A stretch of 64,000 bases of DNA from Hyphodiscus hymeniophilus (GCA_016508695.1 VNKQ01000017.1:930001-994000), one strand, 5' to 3'; counted from the stretch's first letter, positions 31,897 to 44,004 are shown. Made by a program: numbers and translations. Notes: generated by a model from the sequence alone, not told the origin.

Positions 31897-34061
31897 ATGT
31901 CTCAATCTTCTTCCCAAGCTTTGGATCCAAGCTGGGTATCTGTTTCTTTTGCAAAGTTTTCTCACAACTCAAGTCCTTATGGAGCACGCAATTTCACCTG
32001 GCATCATGTCGGATCTAGGAATGACCTCGACGTTGTTCTGCGAAATACTAGGCTTGTGGACGAGAATGGCAATTTCTGCAATCGATTGTTCATGAAGATC
32101 AGTGCTGGGTCGGAGGAACTAGTATTGTTATCCATAGCAAGCCCTGGGTCATCAGCTAACGCTGATGCTACTAGGAGCAACAAGACCTTTACGAGCTGCT
32201 TCAATATCTCCAAGCTTTTGACCCTTCATCTGGTGGAGAATGTCCGGTTCAAGTGGTCGTCAAATCTCCTTTCCTGGCGATGCGATATCCAAAATCTGCC
32301 AATATCGTATGTCGTCCTGTTCTACTTGGTCGATTGGCGCTGGTAATCTTGTCTATGAAGTCTTACTTATTCTGTTTCAATAGGTCCGACGAATTCAGCT
32401 GAAATTCCATAACGAGGCTGATTTCACCAAAGTTCTCAATATAGTGAAGGATCTCGGCTTGCCCATAACAGGATCACTGCCTGCATCCACGCCCGCACCC
32501 CCTTCGAGTTCTCGACCCAGTATCTCTCCTTCTCCATCGGTCTCTCACACATCAACTTCGACATCTCTCACAGCGCCTTCAATGCTCTCATCGTCTTCCG
32601 TTTCTTCGTCTCATTCTATAAGTCCTCTGCAAACCCCAGGATTGTCCTTTTCCCCCGCACTACGTGGAACAAACGAGTATTCAAGTAGCATTTCAGATCC
32701 TCTGACTTCAGTCTTCAAGATGCCTGCGAGACCGAACTCCTCTTACTCAGAGCCTCAAAAGCCTAGCAGTTCCCTGTCCCATGCTATTCCCCAAATTTTA
32801 CGACCAGCAACAACCTCGAACTACTTCCCTCTGCCCGGTCCTCAATTTTCACAAAGCTTTATGCAGTCGCCGGCCTCGGTGTATATTAAGCAGTCAGAGA
32901 AAGAGGTATGTGTTTGACGGGAATTGTCAGTGTGAAACTTACTGGCATCAGTCTCAAAATCGCCATCACCTTCTAGACCTATCAGTAATGAAAAGCTGCC
33001 AAGATCAAAACGGACCTGGCCTTCCACTGTACCAATCACAAATGGATTTGCAGAATCGCTCAGCTTCCACGAGAACCCAGTATCCAGAACCCCCACTTGT
33101 TCAATCCCCATTTTTTGCTGCACGTACTGTGTCGCCAGAAATGAGACAATCCATGGCCAGAGAGCTCAATGTATTAGGCCACGATCATGAGAGTCAAGAG
33201 GTGGCTACGCAAGGCTTTCACAAACGTAATGCCGCATTGTTTGAGGCAGCTGAAGCCCATCGTCTTTCTATACCCCCGAGACGAGAGCTACCCTTTCCAA
33301 AGCCTCGAGATATTGCGCCACGTTCTGCCTCGGTCTCGCTCGTCTCTCCGTTGACAGAACCTACTCCAGGATCTCGTCCGAGGTCTGCAAGCTCAACCAG
33401 AGGCCCGACAAAAGACCAGACAGAGCAGCAACATTCTGCGCCCACCACGAAACCCACCAAGAAACGCGTTGCACAGCGTAAATCAACTCTCGTTAAACCA
33501 CCGGAAATTGCCGAATCTCCACCTCCGCCTCAAGAACAAGTGAGCAACAGTGATACTGCCTCAGCTCTGGCCGCGCCTCACGATGAACCTTCCCCTTTGG
33601 CTGCAAAAAGCTTTGCCGCGGCATCAATACCAGGGTCTGCAGGACTTAAACTTCAAACAAAGGCTGCTGCGACTGGTCCGAAAAAGCGCGCGGCACCTAC
33701 TCGTCAATCACCAGTTCCTAAACGGCCAAAAATGGTAGATCAGTCCACACAAACCGATATTCCTCCAAGCTGCACCGCACCAACTGCGCTCCAATTAGCT
33801 CCGAACGACGTGTCCGCCGTTACTGCCGTATCTCCTCCCCAGGATTACCTAGATGCTGTCGACACGTTCGTTGCAAAACACAAAGCCCGCCCTGCACCCA
33901 AGGAAGTTTGGGAAGAGCCCGGATGGGCTGAAGCAGATGCGGAAGAGCGACATCGTATACTGAATAACTTCATCTGTGAGAACCTGGAAAACAAGGACTT
34001 CATTCAGCTTTGCGAAGACGTGAGAGTCTCCTGGAGACGGATGATGGGCATAGACATTTGA
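31897..34061 (+). CDS. REC114: Candidate meiotic double-strand-break protein Rec114
   Basis: Four exons (31897-32121, 32175-32318, 32384-32905, 32952-34061) with phase-0 introns of 53, 65 and 46 nt give 666 residues. Splicing rebuilds a compact N-terminal domain (LYELLQYLQAFDPSSGGECP, VVVKSPFLAMRYPKSANIVC, RRIQLKFHNEADFTKVLNIV), which fits the PH-like fold of Rec114. A long Ser/Pro/Ala-rich disordered middle (~170-590) follows, with a basic KKRAAPTRQSPVPKRPK patch. The C-terminal ~70 residues are helical (EERHRILNNFICENLENKDF, SWRRMMGIDI) like the conserved last motif of the family. Rec114 acts with Mei4 and Mer2 to support Spo11 breaks in meiosis. The family evolves fast, so the name rests on domain layout rather than close identity. 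Confidence 0.6.
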
Positions 34062-35499
34062 GGTGTTGTGGATGGATGTAATGTGGTATTCTCAGGCTTG
34101 CATTTGTATTTCATATTTGCTCCTTATTTGCGATTTGCCATATCTTGCGAGGCGTTATCGTCTGACTTCTGCATACCCCTTGGCTAATGCTGGACCCTGG
34201 TGGAATGAAACTGGCTAGGACTGAATGTAATCGCATCCTCATGACTGGATGTGATATTGCTATCACTGTTTGGCCTTCCTGTGCATCCATTTTGTGATCA
34301 GCATTCTATGCTTCGAAATGACGATATGCTTGATTTCACGGTTTCCTTCTCGAACTGCCCTTCCGCGATTTCGTAAAGTCTGCTTGCCATTCGAATTGCC
34401 ATCTATTTATTTCGAACGGAGCATTTCAAGCGACTAGAAGGCTTTCTTATCCCTTCCGTAAGCCATAATACCAAATCGATTTTGGAATCTTCTTTCTCAA
34501 GTGAGGTTCGCACTTTCCTTCAGCACAACTTTCTATTTTTTCAACATATCTGCAATTTGAAATACGCTTGAGCGCCTACGCGTTCGCGATTTTCTATTTC
34601 GTCCTATTCTGTCATTTGAGGCCTTTGCATATATTCGCCGAATTTTGCACTTGATTTCCGCCATCTATACACGCCTTTGACGATCGCCAGGCAAGTTATC
34701 AAGAAGCTCCTGCCGTTGCTCGACGATGCTTACGGGGCGGCTCTGTCACTCTGAGCCCTGACAAAAACTTTGGCCAGTTCCCCATCAGTTGCCTTATGTT
34801 CGTTAACGCATAGGCTTACTCCAACGTAGGACCAATTAACCCGTGCTAAACCCACAAAGCAAATCAATGATGCAATTCCAAAATTCAATTAATGCACGTA
34901 CATGCGAATGTGATCCGGCTCATTCGTATGCTTTGGTTCGGGCATTTTCTCTCTCCTTCTCGTCGCCGCTGCGAAGTAGCTCCCAGAACCAGTGTTGGTA
35001 GAATACACCTATGTAATCCTACCTTCCTTCTATAATAAATCATGAATGAATTACACAAGTAATGCAATGAGTCTCTACCTACCCTTCGATCGTAACGTCC
35101 CCAAATTTTAGTCGACAGTATGGTTTTTGCGCTCTTTCCTCCCGTCCTTATTTTCTCTTCAGTTCAAATCAAAATCCCTACCAGAGCAACCACTGCACTT
35201 GCACTTTCAACCCAATTTCCTTACGCAAGTAGCCAGCCAGAAGCCCAGTCGATATTCAAATCCAGATGTTCCCCAGCCAACAGGGGTTCTCTCTCTTTTT
35301 CTTTGTTTTTTGTACTTAAGCTCGACCATCCTCCCCACATTTTTCCTCATCACACTTTCAACTATCTTCACAAGTTCGCAATTACTTCTAACTTCCACCA
35401 CCCACTTCATGAAGAAAATTCAGCGGACATCACACAATACATCCATCAGAAGTCAACAACATCATAATGGGCGCTCGGCAAAGCCAATCCTCGAACTGC
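34062..35499. other. Gene-poor stretch, 1.4 kb
   Basis: 3' flank of the REC114-like gene followed by T-rich and pyrimidine-rich sequence. The part near 35100-35460 looks like an old promoter and leader for the NDT80-like relic. No gene is supported. Confidence 0.45.
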
Positions 35500-36330
35500 C
35501 AAAGGGAAAATAGATCAGGTCGACTGCCGAACCCGAATTGATCCCTATACTGGTCAGAATACTAGTCCTTTAATCGCCCACCTTTGTGAAGCTGGGTGGA
35601 GCCTGCCTAATACGTATGGAAGACATTTGTTCAATCTCCCCAAAGGTTGTTTCCGGTACCCATTATAAATTGCGGCTTTAGCTAATTACCATGCTTCACA
35701 GAGACCCTAGATGTAATTTTCGAATACACCTATTGTGTAGCTGTCGAAAGCGTCAGGATCCATGTGGCGAGCCTGTTGAATGGTAAAATTGACGCGAGTA
35801 TTATTTCCGTCTACAACGACAACGACAACGACACAGACATCGACACCGAAAGAGATTATACCGTGGCGAGGGGGTGACGATGTAGAGCGAGGGCCTGGCG
35901 ATCACATGTGGGCCTTGACTGGCGATAATGCAGAAACATGGGCAGAATGGAATGCCCGGTATATCAAGTTTAGTATGAGAGCGCAGGCTCCTCACCGCGA
36001 CACTACGGGCATCGCGTGGTATGTTTGATCAGGGATCTGGCCCCAATTCAAATCAACAGGCCACGGGAGCGACGTTCGACAGAATACAGTTCAAAAAGGC
36101 AATTGCTAATAACGGTAAACGGAGAGCTTGCACAGCAATATTACCATCTTCTTGTCGAATTATTCGCAGACGGTGTACAGCAACACAAGTCCATATTCGT
36201 CATCGATGGACCCCCATATCGTGGCAGGGCCTCGATACAACATTTCCTCCTGTCAAGGCAACATTCTCCAGGCACCTATAGACTGCTGGGATGGGCTCCA
36301 AACGCTCCAGAACGGCACTAGGGCAGTAGA
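35500..36330 (+). pseudogene. NDT80/PhoG-like (p53-fold) transcription-factor relic
   Basis: Several pieces of an Ndt80-type DNA-binding domain are readable in different frames. Piece one (about 35500-35645) gives CRTRID, NTSPLIAHLCEAGWSLPNTY and GRHLFNLPK. It ends at an intact 56-nt intron (35646-35701, branch GCTAAT) that leads into TLDVIFEYTYCVAVESVRIH and VYNDNDNDTDIDTERD. The frame then breaks at the GGGGG run 35870-35874; shifted by one it continues as GDHMWALTGDNAETWAEWNA and reaches GIAWY. Further shifts occur near 36020-36030, at CCCC 36041-36044 and near 36127-36130, separating LIRDLAP, FDRIQFKKAIANNGKRRA and QQYYHLLVELFAD. The RIQFKKA.ANNGKRRA signature followed by the QQYYHL..EL segment identifies the family. 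At least four frame breaks mean no functional protein. The retained intron shows it came from a genomic copy, not a retrocopy. Confidence 0.75.
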
Positions 36331-36754
36331 TCGGGACGACGACAAATGGTTACCTTCCTCGAACGCCTTGGGCTCAGACGCGATGTGTACCCATCTGTTG
36401 ACGTGCAAGGCAGAGTCATTCACAACCTGGCAAGAGGGGTGGAAGTCCTAAGAGCCCAATACCGGACTGGAACTTCATGATTTACAACCTCATCGCAGTT
36501 TCGCCGACTGTCACAATCTTTGTGATTTCTGCGGAGCCTTCGGACATTTTCGATCACGCTGCGAGGCTTGGAGTCGGAGTACATCATCGCCCGAGCCGGA
36601 TGCATGATAGAAGAATAATGAGATCAAGACCCCTTATCCATCGTAGAAAGGTGGTTTAGACAAGACTCGACTAAGGGTAGATTGATGCTAAAGGACATAT
36701 ACAATCTCTCCAAGTTGCCAGCGAATAACGCATCCTGCCGGCATGCACTGGCCG
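36331..36754. other. 3' remains of the relic and intergenic sequence
   Basis: Possible unrecognisable tail of the NDT80-like relic. No supportable reading frame. Confidence 0.4.
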
Positions 36755-37208
36755 TTATGAACATTTGTAAGGCTGGCCGAGAAGCTTTTTGAATGTGACC
36801 CGGCTTCCTACCAAACTCACAAAACTCTCATTATGTCTCGCTTCACGCGTAGTCTTCCTTTCCGGGAGTTCGATTGTTGCTGCGGATTGCGGTGTCGATG
36901 GGTGATCTTCTCTTGGAGCCGTTGGGGAGTGTGTCGACAGAGGGTCTGTAAGGGCTGCAGTCCATGGGATCTCTGCATCTTCATCTGCAATTGCACTCTC
37001 TTCGTCTCCTCTCTCCTCTTTCTCTTCGCAGTTGTTGGTCCCTGGAACAACAACTCCCTCCCTCTTCTGTGTCGGCGTCGATAGCTCCCAGGCGGAACGT
37101 GCGTCTACCTGGAAAGCGTCCTTGTCCTGAGTTGGTCTCTGGACAACAACATGGGGAACTCACTTGGGGGTCAGGCCAGCCCTGCACTGCATGCCATCGA
37201 GGTGACAT
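36755..37208 (-). CDS. Candidate small acidic Ser/Thr/Pro-rich protein, two exons
   Basis: Exon 1 (37208-37164, 15 codons) ends at a GTGAGT donor and exon 2 (37108-36755, 118 codons) begins after a pyrimidine-rich TTTCCAG acceptor; both junctions are phase 0 and the 55-nt intron is typical for this genome. The spliced frame gives 132 residues: MSPRWHAVQGWPDPQ, then a strongly acidic stretch (EEKEERGDEESAIADEDAEI), then a Thr/Pro/Ser-rich region with basic patches. No domain is recognised and the sequence is low in complexity. The unspliced exon has no ATG, so a simple frame scan misses it. It could be a real short gene or a chance open frame; splice agreement is the main support. Confidence 0.4.
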
Positions 37209-39265
37209 ATCAACTTCAAGCACCAGACGGACAAACGTACAGTATCAGAGCAGGACCTATACCCGCCCTCGCATCGAGGTAGGAAAGGGTGGGTAAGCCA
37301 GAAATCTTTGGCAAGATTGGCAAAGGCTTTTCATGGCTGACAAGGACTGGACCTGATTTCGGGGGAATTACTTCTCCTTAAATTGCTCTTACACCCTTCA
37401 TCCAGCTATCCCAACTGGAACTGTACATCTTATACAACAAGGAGGATCGCATTGTCATGGAGGGGAAGTTACGGGGTGGGTTTAGCTTGACACCTTGCCA
37501 TTCAGGCACCCAAATGTACTTGAGAGAGCTTTCGCGCAGAACTCAGATTACATCTCATTTCTCCTCTTGAACGACTTACATTTCTGCTCCACAAGTTAAA
37601 GAAACAACCACGTATGCCATGCATTGAACCCATCCGATGGCTTGATTCATGCGCAGGTGGCCAAGTGGTGGTCGGACGGACTGCTCGTCAAAGCAAGTGG
37701 CACTTTACCGCACTTGCACTCTTGGCTTGTCTTGGGTCAGAATTAAAGTCAGCATATGTACAGTGCTGGACACTTTTACTCTATCACTGTAACGTTGCCT
37801 GCTTTGGTCTTGGTTTCCCTCTTTTTCGTCAAAGGAGTACGCTTTCCCTGACACGTTGTGCGAATGCGAAGGCTGGGGGGAGAAGGGGGGGGAAAGAAAA
37901 GAGAAAGTATCAAAAGTTCAAACCAAAGACCGTTCGATGGCGTGCACTTGGATGTGATGAACGCGAAATCTGTGCCTACTTCTGTATGGTGCGTCTTCAT
38001 ACCAGAGTGCCTGCAACCTCATCGTAGCCAAGGGGGTATCACACGTGACCGATACGTTCGATAAATCCAGTACGAGGGAACGATTTATACTGGCAGAAAA
38101 GATCATGCTTAAACTTGAAGAAGAAAGTGAAGAGATGGAGTGTGCTCATGTCAATTGCTGTAATAAGAAAAGCATTTGTAGAAGCTCGAAGACGAGACAT
38201 TACAGGCAAGAGTGTCTTTTTGGAAGAAAAAGAGCTTTTCTATGTAAGACCAGAGTGGAATATCAAATAAGAGAATGATCACGCATATATGAACGAGTAA
38301 AAGTATATAGGGTGTAGGTGAACTGAAGAACGAATCCAAGATTCAAAGCAGACGACGGAGCAGTGAGACTAAATCAAGGTCAAAAAATAAATAAACAAAA
38401 GAGACAACATAAGCTGTATAACCACAACCACAAGCGAGGAAAATAGAAAATGGACCCCAAAAAAAAGGGATTTGAGTTGTCTATTGTTTTTCTCTGCGCT
38501 ACGTGCCGAAACACTCACATCGACAGAGTTGGGTTATTGAAATGGCCGACAACCTTAGTTCTTCAGTTGTCTCCACCACCCTGACCACTTGGGATTGCTC
38601 AATGATTTGGTAACGGGATTTTCCTTATTCTGATATATAAAGGTGTCAAAAGCTAAGCCGAGAAGAACGCACTATCGCTGGTTTGGCCTCTGGCCACGCG
38701 ACTTTAGGCCGCGATTGGCCGAAGGGAGTTGTTGAATCACTTGACGGGTTAAAGTGATTTGGGTGTGAAGTTGGCCAAATGTGAAAAATCTCAGTACATG
38801 GCAGCTTTGCCCAACTACAGTCTTGTAAATCATCAAAAGTTGACTGATGAGAGCCCCATGATCCGTTACAACTCGAGATATGACAATTCATCCTTTGATT
38901 CTGACAAATAGAGCAACGAGATAACACTTCTCATTCAGGACCCTCAATAACCCTGAGCGAGTTCAAAAAGAGACGCATAAAAGACCCGACTACCTAAAAA
39001 GGCTGCTTTTCAATTCAAAATATTCCAGGCTATCAAACTGCACTACTATTTCAAGACCCAATAACTCCCCCCACAATCCCCGTATGCTACTCCAAAGAAT
39101 CTGCGTAATCTGCGTTTTCAAAGGAATTCCACACGTTTATATCTAGCGCTGAGATTCCGCTGATACTGAAAGATTGATCAAGAACCAGCCAGCTAAAAGG
39201 AGTGACAAGGAAGAATATAGACAGGAAATCCGCGATTTGGTATCTTTGAAAAAGAAAAGGCGACC
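37209..39265. other. Gene-poor stretch, 2.1 kb
   Basis: No gene is supported. Purine-rich runs occur near 37870-37910 and an A-rich run near 38459-38466. The plus-strand frame at 37614-38027 starts with ATG but has no recognisable protein character. No transposon ends or tRNA motifs were seen. Confidence 0.45.
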
Positions 39266-40671
39266 CTATTTCATCTGCACGTAGTTGCTGGGAAAGATGC
39301 CGGTTCGTGTGCCGACAATACCTGTCCTGATTCATTGTTAGAGAGAATTATTTTGAGCCAAGGAGAACTTACCACCAGTCGTTGGTACTATCAGTTTTCT
39401 TTGTCACCGTGATAACATCACCCTTCTTGAACGCCAAATCGCCTGGCTGATCCGCGTCAAATGTGAACAAAGCCACTGCTTGATTGTCTCTCAGAGAGCC
39501 CGTCTTACTCTGGAACATCGGTTTAGGCGCAGCTGGCCTGCCAGGACCAACTCTTCCTGTGCCAGTAGGGCTCGTAGGCGAATCTGAGTAGACATAATCA
39601 TCATCAAAACCACTTCCTGCTCGTGATCGACCCGTGTTTAACGTATTGACTCTTGACGTACTGCCCGTTGGTGTACGATCATAGATATCATCCGCCCAGG
39701 TACTTGCGCGCTTCGGCTTATCGCTATACACGTAGTCTGAAGGATTGCCATTATTGACGCTTCCGGTCCGATCTCTCCTGACGCCTTCACCAAAAGCACT
39801 TCCTCTCCTTCCTTCCCAAACCACATCATCATGTCTGTCGTCATATACCGGAATATCATTATAAGTCGCATCATCGGAAGCTCGAACGCCCATAAACACC
39901 CTCGAATTCAGCACAGACATAAGCGGTCCCGCAGCAGGCGGCGGTCTGACCGCTCCCTCCAGCAGCTGGCGCGCAGTAAAGCGTTGACCGTATAGTTTCT
40001 CATTGGCATCTCTCCGCTCAATAATTGCCGAACCCTCTAAGCTCACACCAGCGAACAGTCCCTTCGTTTTCGAGTATGAGAAAATGCCCGCCACACCTTT
40101 TAAGCTCGCGGCTCCCGCAGCTTCTGCGTTCCGTCCAACAGGTCCTGCAGCAATTGAAACATTGCCTCCAAGAGTTATAGATCCTTGCTGTGAAAATGTG
40201 CGCACCGCTGCTGCGTCGTTCAGGATGAATACGAAATCTGTGAGCTCGAAACCGATCTGACCCCCGAAACCAGCTCCACCTGTTCCGATTGCTGATGGAG
40301 CACTCCAAGTGCCGTCCGCCAGCCTTGCGACGACAATTCCATTTCCGTATCGAGCAGAGCCGAGGAAGCCAGCCTTGATTACGGTGAGAACAGCAAGTCC
40401 CTTCAGTTCCGGTTAGTCTTCTTGCTCGTGTGAGGATGGCTGCCTGAGCTGGGCAAGGGGATACGAGAGATGTACCTTTGCGTTCGCCAGAATCTGCGGA
40501 GGGATAATCTTGTCTGGGCCGAAAGCTTGTCGGGGATCCACGAAGGAGGTAAGAATCTTTCCACACTTCTTGCACTCCGCTGGAGGGATGTCAGCCTTCT
40601 GTCCATGTATTTCGCAACGCAGAGCGGCACTTACAGGCCATAGAGGACGGTAGCGGATTATGGATACCCAT
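39266..40671 (-). CDS. LSB3: SYLF plus SH3 actin-patch protein, LSB3/YSC84 type
   Basis: Four exons (40671-40635, 40579-40476, 40400-39373, 39326-39266) join with consistent phase to 409 residues. The N-terminus MGIHNPLPSSMASECKKCGK and the stretch DPRQAFGPDKIIPPQILANA are characteristic of the SYLF (lipid and actin binding) domain, which continues to about residue 225 (VIKAGFLGSARYGNGIVVAR; GGQIGFELTDFVFILND). A linker with repeated DYVYSD motifs follows. The C-terminal SH3 domain (~355-409; ALFTFDADQPGDLAFKKGD, NDWW) is completed by the last 61-nt exon ending GIFPSNYVQMK. In yeast these proteins act at cortical actin patches during endocytosis. An alternative ATG lies two codons upstream at 40677. 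The gene is divergent from SFT1. Confidence 0.92.
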
Positions 40672-41302
40672 TGGCATCTAGTTACCTCGAGCACGAGGAT
40701 TTCTTTGCAAATATTCTTTGGGATAATGCGCCGGTCGAAGCGCAGGGTGGGAGAATATAGTGGGGTTTCGAGGCGGTTGGAGAAGCGTAGAAGTGATTAT
40801 GAAGTGATTCGCAGACTCGTGATGGATTCTGCTGATCTATAGAACACGGGGAAGACTAGTGGTATCAATGTTGAGCCGAAGATATCAATGGCAAAGCAGT
40901 CAAAGTCGGAACTGTGTAATGATCAGGTTGAAATATCGGCAAGCCTCGCCGCTGGCTGACAATTTATGACGAACCGGAGCGCAAGCCACACGAATTCAGT
41001 GTGGCTGAGCATCATCCACGCAGACGACCGACGTCTTCGCAGAACGCTTGAGAACAGCTATTGCCATATCCAAGCTGCTCCTCCACGAACACGTAACGCA
41101 ACGGTAGAAGAGCTTACAACATTAATTCCTACCCCGCGATCTCGAGACCTGGCAGAAAGGAATTGCGCAGAGGTTGAAGGCCGAAGGAAGAACCCGTCAA
41201 CTTGAAACATCCGAGACCTCTGTGAACATCTTCGAGACTACATTCACCCTCCACGAAGCTCCCTGACTCTACCAATAAGAAAGACAAAGAGAGAAATCCA
41301 TC
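40672..41302. promoter_or_regulatory. Divergent promoter, LSB3 / SFT1
   Basis: About 630 bp between two divergent start codons. No motif could be assigned with confidence. Confidence 0.4.
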
Positions 41303-41662
41303 ATGTCTGACGCATACGAGAGAGAGAGGCAGAACAACTCACGGCTTTCTGAGCTGTCTGCGAAAGTCACGGCGTTAAGGGGTGTTACGGTAGATATTTA
41401 TGATAATGCGAGGGCACAGGATGTCATTGACAATACGGTACGCTTGCTTCTAGGCTTTTGATGAGCCTGATCGAAACAAGACTATGACTGACGCCTGGCC
41501 CAGAACGATACCTTCTCCTCGATGAGCACCTCCCTGAAAGGTTCCGCTGGACGGTTAGGAAGGATGGCTGCATCGGGTAACAAGGTCGCCATATTCAAGC
41601 TGGCTGGGATGATAATCGGGACTGTGCTGGCGCTTTGGTTCATATGGCACCTGTTTTTCTGA
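41303..41662 (+). CDS. SFT1: Sft1/Bet1-type Golgi SNARE
   Basis: Two exons (41303-41437, 41504-41662) with a 66-nt phase-0 intron encode 97 residues. A heptad-patterned SNARE motif covers about residues 10-70 (RLSELSAKVTALRGVTVDIY, FSSMSTSLKGSAGRLGRMAA) and a single C-terminal membrane anchor spans about 75-97 (LAGMIIGTVLALWFIWHLFF). The GSAGRLGRM segment before the anchor is typical of Sft1. The length equals that of the yeast protein. Sft1 acts in retrograde transport between Golgi cisternae. Bet1 is the nearest alternative, but the very short N-terminus favours Sft1. Confidence 0.88.
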
Positions 41663-41917
41663 ATCCGACGTGGGTAAAGTGATAGGATGCTGGAGTCCGG
41701 AGGTTTGGGAGACGGGTACTTTACTGGACTGCAGGAGAACATTGTATTGAACAGATCATTTACTGCAGCATAGCATTGGAGTCAAGGGAACAGCAGCATC
41801 TTTCACAGGGGCAGTTTTGGGGCAACTTTTGTATATTCTGATGGGTATACACATACATTCTGGCAGTAACATCTCCTGCTGCATCTAGGCATTTTATCCA
41901 TATTCCGTTTCGGTATC

Positions 41918-43654
41918 TCATTCCCAAACATTTGAAAATAGATCCTCACTCGCTGTGAATCCAGTTGCTGGCTTAGCTTGTTTGCCTGCCGCAGGAGTCA
42001 CTGGTGCAGCACTACTCCAACCTCCAAAATCCTCGTCGACGCTAACTTTCGGAGGCGCGTGGCTTGCTGGGGCAAATCCACCTCCACCGCCAGGTACAAT
42101 GCTTTGACTCGCTAGACCTGCAGAGCCCCAACCAAAATCGCCGCTACCCTGTGGAGGAGCGGGCTTAGCGACGGGAGGGCTTGTTTGTGATGAGCTCCAT
42201 GCGTCGTTCGATCCCCATGCATCAGTATTACCCCAGCCAGTGCTCATTGCTGGTGCGTTTTGTTGTTTTGGTAGCGGTGCAGGTTGTGAGAGATTGAAGA
42301 CTGATGAAGCAGCCATCGTAGGGGAAGCGACAGTTGGTTTTGGTGGAACGGAAGGTGCTGGTGCGGAGAATTCAAATAAGTCGGCCATTCCAGAAACGGA
42401 GTTGGTATTGTTTGATAATGGCGCTGGTGACATGCCGGGGGCCGAATCGAAAGCACCAAACCCACTTGAAGAGCTAAATCCTCGCGATGGTTGTGCCGGA
42501 GGAGCAGCTTGCTTCTGAACAGGTTTTGCGTCGAAAAAACTTCCTCCACTCAGGGGCGCCGAAGTGACAGAAGGTGGAGATCGGTGGCTCGAAACATTGC
42601 CCAGACCTGCAAACGCTGATTGTTTCGGTTGTGCTTGCGCAGGTGGGGGGCCGGCATTGGAGAAGCTCAAACTACTAAATGCATCGTTCATACCCCCAAA
42701 AGATGATTCTCTGGGTGATTGCTGTGGAGCAGATTGCATTCCACCAAATGACCCTTGTGATGACTGAGATGGCTGTTGGGGCTGTTGCGGTCGAGGGGCA
42801 GAGGCATAGAGCGACAATATCGATTGCTTCAAGTCAGGCCGCGATTGAACACCTGGAGTAGGTGCCGCAGTTGTCGGGCGATTGGGAGGAGGTGCAGCAT
42901 CTCCGAAGAAGTCCAATCCAAGAAGAGAGTCTGCTGGCTTGGTCTGCTTCGGGGGTGCGGGTTCGGCCTTGGGTTGAGGTCTGGACGGAACGGGAGCTGA
43001 GGAGGTTGCCCTTGGGGGAGGTGACATATCATCTGCGAATAAATCTTGCTGCGGCGCTCGTCTGACATGAGAGGGGCCGGGACTTGAAGAAAGACCGGAC
43101 GAAGCCTTCTGCGATGCTGTCCTCTCAATATTGTGCTTCTCCTTTACCAAATTTAATGGTATATCATCATCTCCCTCGGCGTCCAAAGTTGAAGGATCGG
43201 GTATTGGTCCCTCCATAACCCATCTCTTGGACTCGTACTTCGTCCTTATAAAGTTCTCGATCTTGGACTCGGAAGGTACGTGTCCAGGCGCCAGCTTTGC
43301 TTCCCAATACTTGTTCGCTCTCGAATTTCCCCATTTCAAAACACTCTGTAATTGCTCATCCGTCCATGCATCAAGATCCACAGACTTAACTCTGCTGATA
43401 TGCGTTCCCATGCCACGATGTATTCCGGAACATCTTATGCAAACAAATATTCCCAGATTCCAACTCGCCCATCGTGGATCTATAAAGGAGATCAGCGATC
43501 ATATCTCCGACATGAAACATTGGAACTGTAGCTCACGTTTGTTTCTTTTGCAGTCTGCGCACACTTTGTTGCCCTCCAACTTCAGAAGACTCTTGATAGT
43601 TTGCGAGTTCTGTGCTGCGCGCTCTGCGGCAGGATTGGGGGTCCTGCGTGACAT
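41918..43654 (-). CDS. AGE2: ArfGAP of the AGE2/SMAP type
   Basis: Two exons (43654-43537, 43479-41918) with a 57-nt phase-1 intron encode 559 residues. The intron lies inside the zinc finger and splicing restores it: Cys32, Cys35, Cys53 and Cys56, with HPRWASWNLG between the pairs and the arginine finger at Arg61 (CSGIHRGMGTHISRVKS). The ArfGAP domain ends around residue 140. The rest is a long Ala/Pro/Gln/Ser-rich region with NPF-like and FG-type short motifs (FGGM, GFGAFDS, LFSNVWE), suited to binding trafficking adaptors. ArfGAPs trigger GTP hydrolysis on Arf at the trans-Golgi and endosomes. Long antisense open frames over this gene are composition artefacts. Confidence 0.92.
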
Positions 43655-44004
43655 GGTCGACCGAGTATGTGTAATCGGGGAGATAGAGAGGCTGAATACA
43701 GTGCCGAATATAGCGGCGGTGTGCTTAGGATCTGATATTGGTGGTTGGGCAAGACGTTGCAATCTTTCCGAGGACGTGCTAAGACGTGGAAGGCGCCCAT
43801 CAATGATTCCACATCGGTAAGTCATTCATAACCTGATATATGAGGCGGAACAGGGATAAAGGTGGCGACAATGCGCGGGTGTTTAGGTGGGGGAGAACCG
43901 ACAAAGATGTCAAATACGCCCCCTGTACGAATGAGCCACCATCAGTATTCCAAACATCTCCTGCTTCTCTCTTTCCACCTTCACTCCATCTCCTATAAAT
44001 CCCC
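43655..44004. promoter_or_regulatory. Divergent promoter, AGE2 / MsrB
   Basis: About 350 bp between divergent start codons. It presumably carries both promoters; no specific site was assigned. Confidence 0.4.

Noticed and set aside
37614..38027. 137-codon plus-strand frame starting with ATG
   Set aside because: Composition is irregular, it crosses purine runs, and no domain, signal or splice evidence supports it.
23136..39265. Transposable element or retrotransposon remains in the gene-poor stretches
   Set aside because: No reverse transcriptase, integrase or transposase motif and no long terminal or inverted repeats were seen; the relics belong to ordinary gene families.
43131..43820. 229-codon plus-strand frame over the ArfGAP gene
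   Set aside because: It is antisense to a clear ArfGAP zinc finger and its intron, has no domain, and is explained by the codon use of the real gene.
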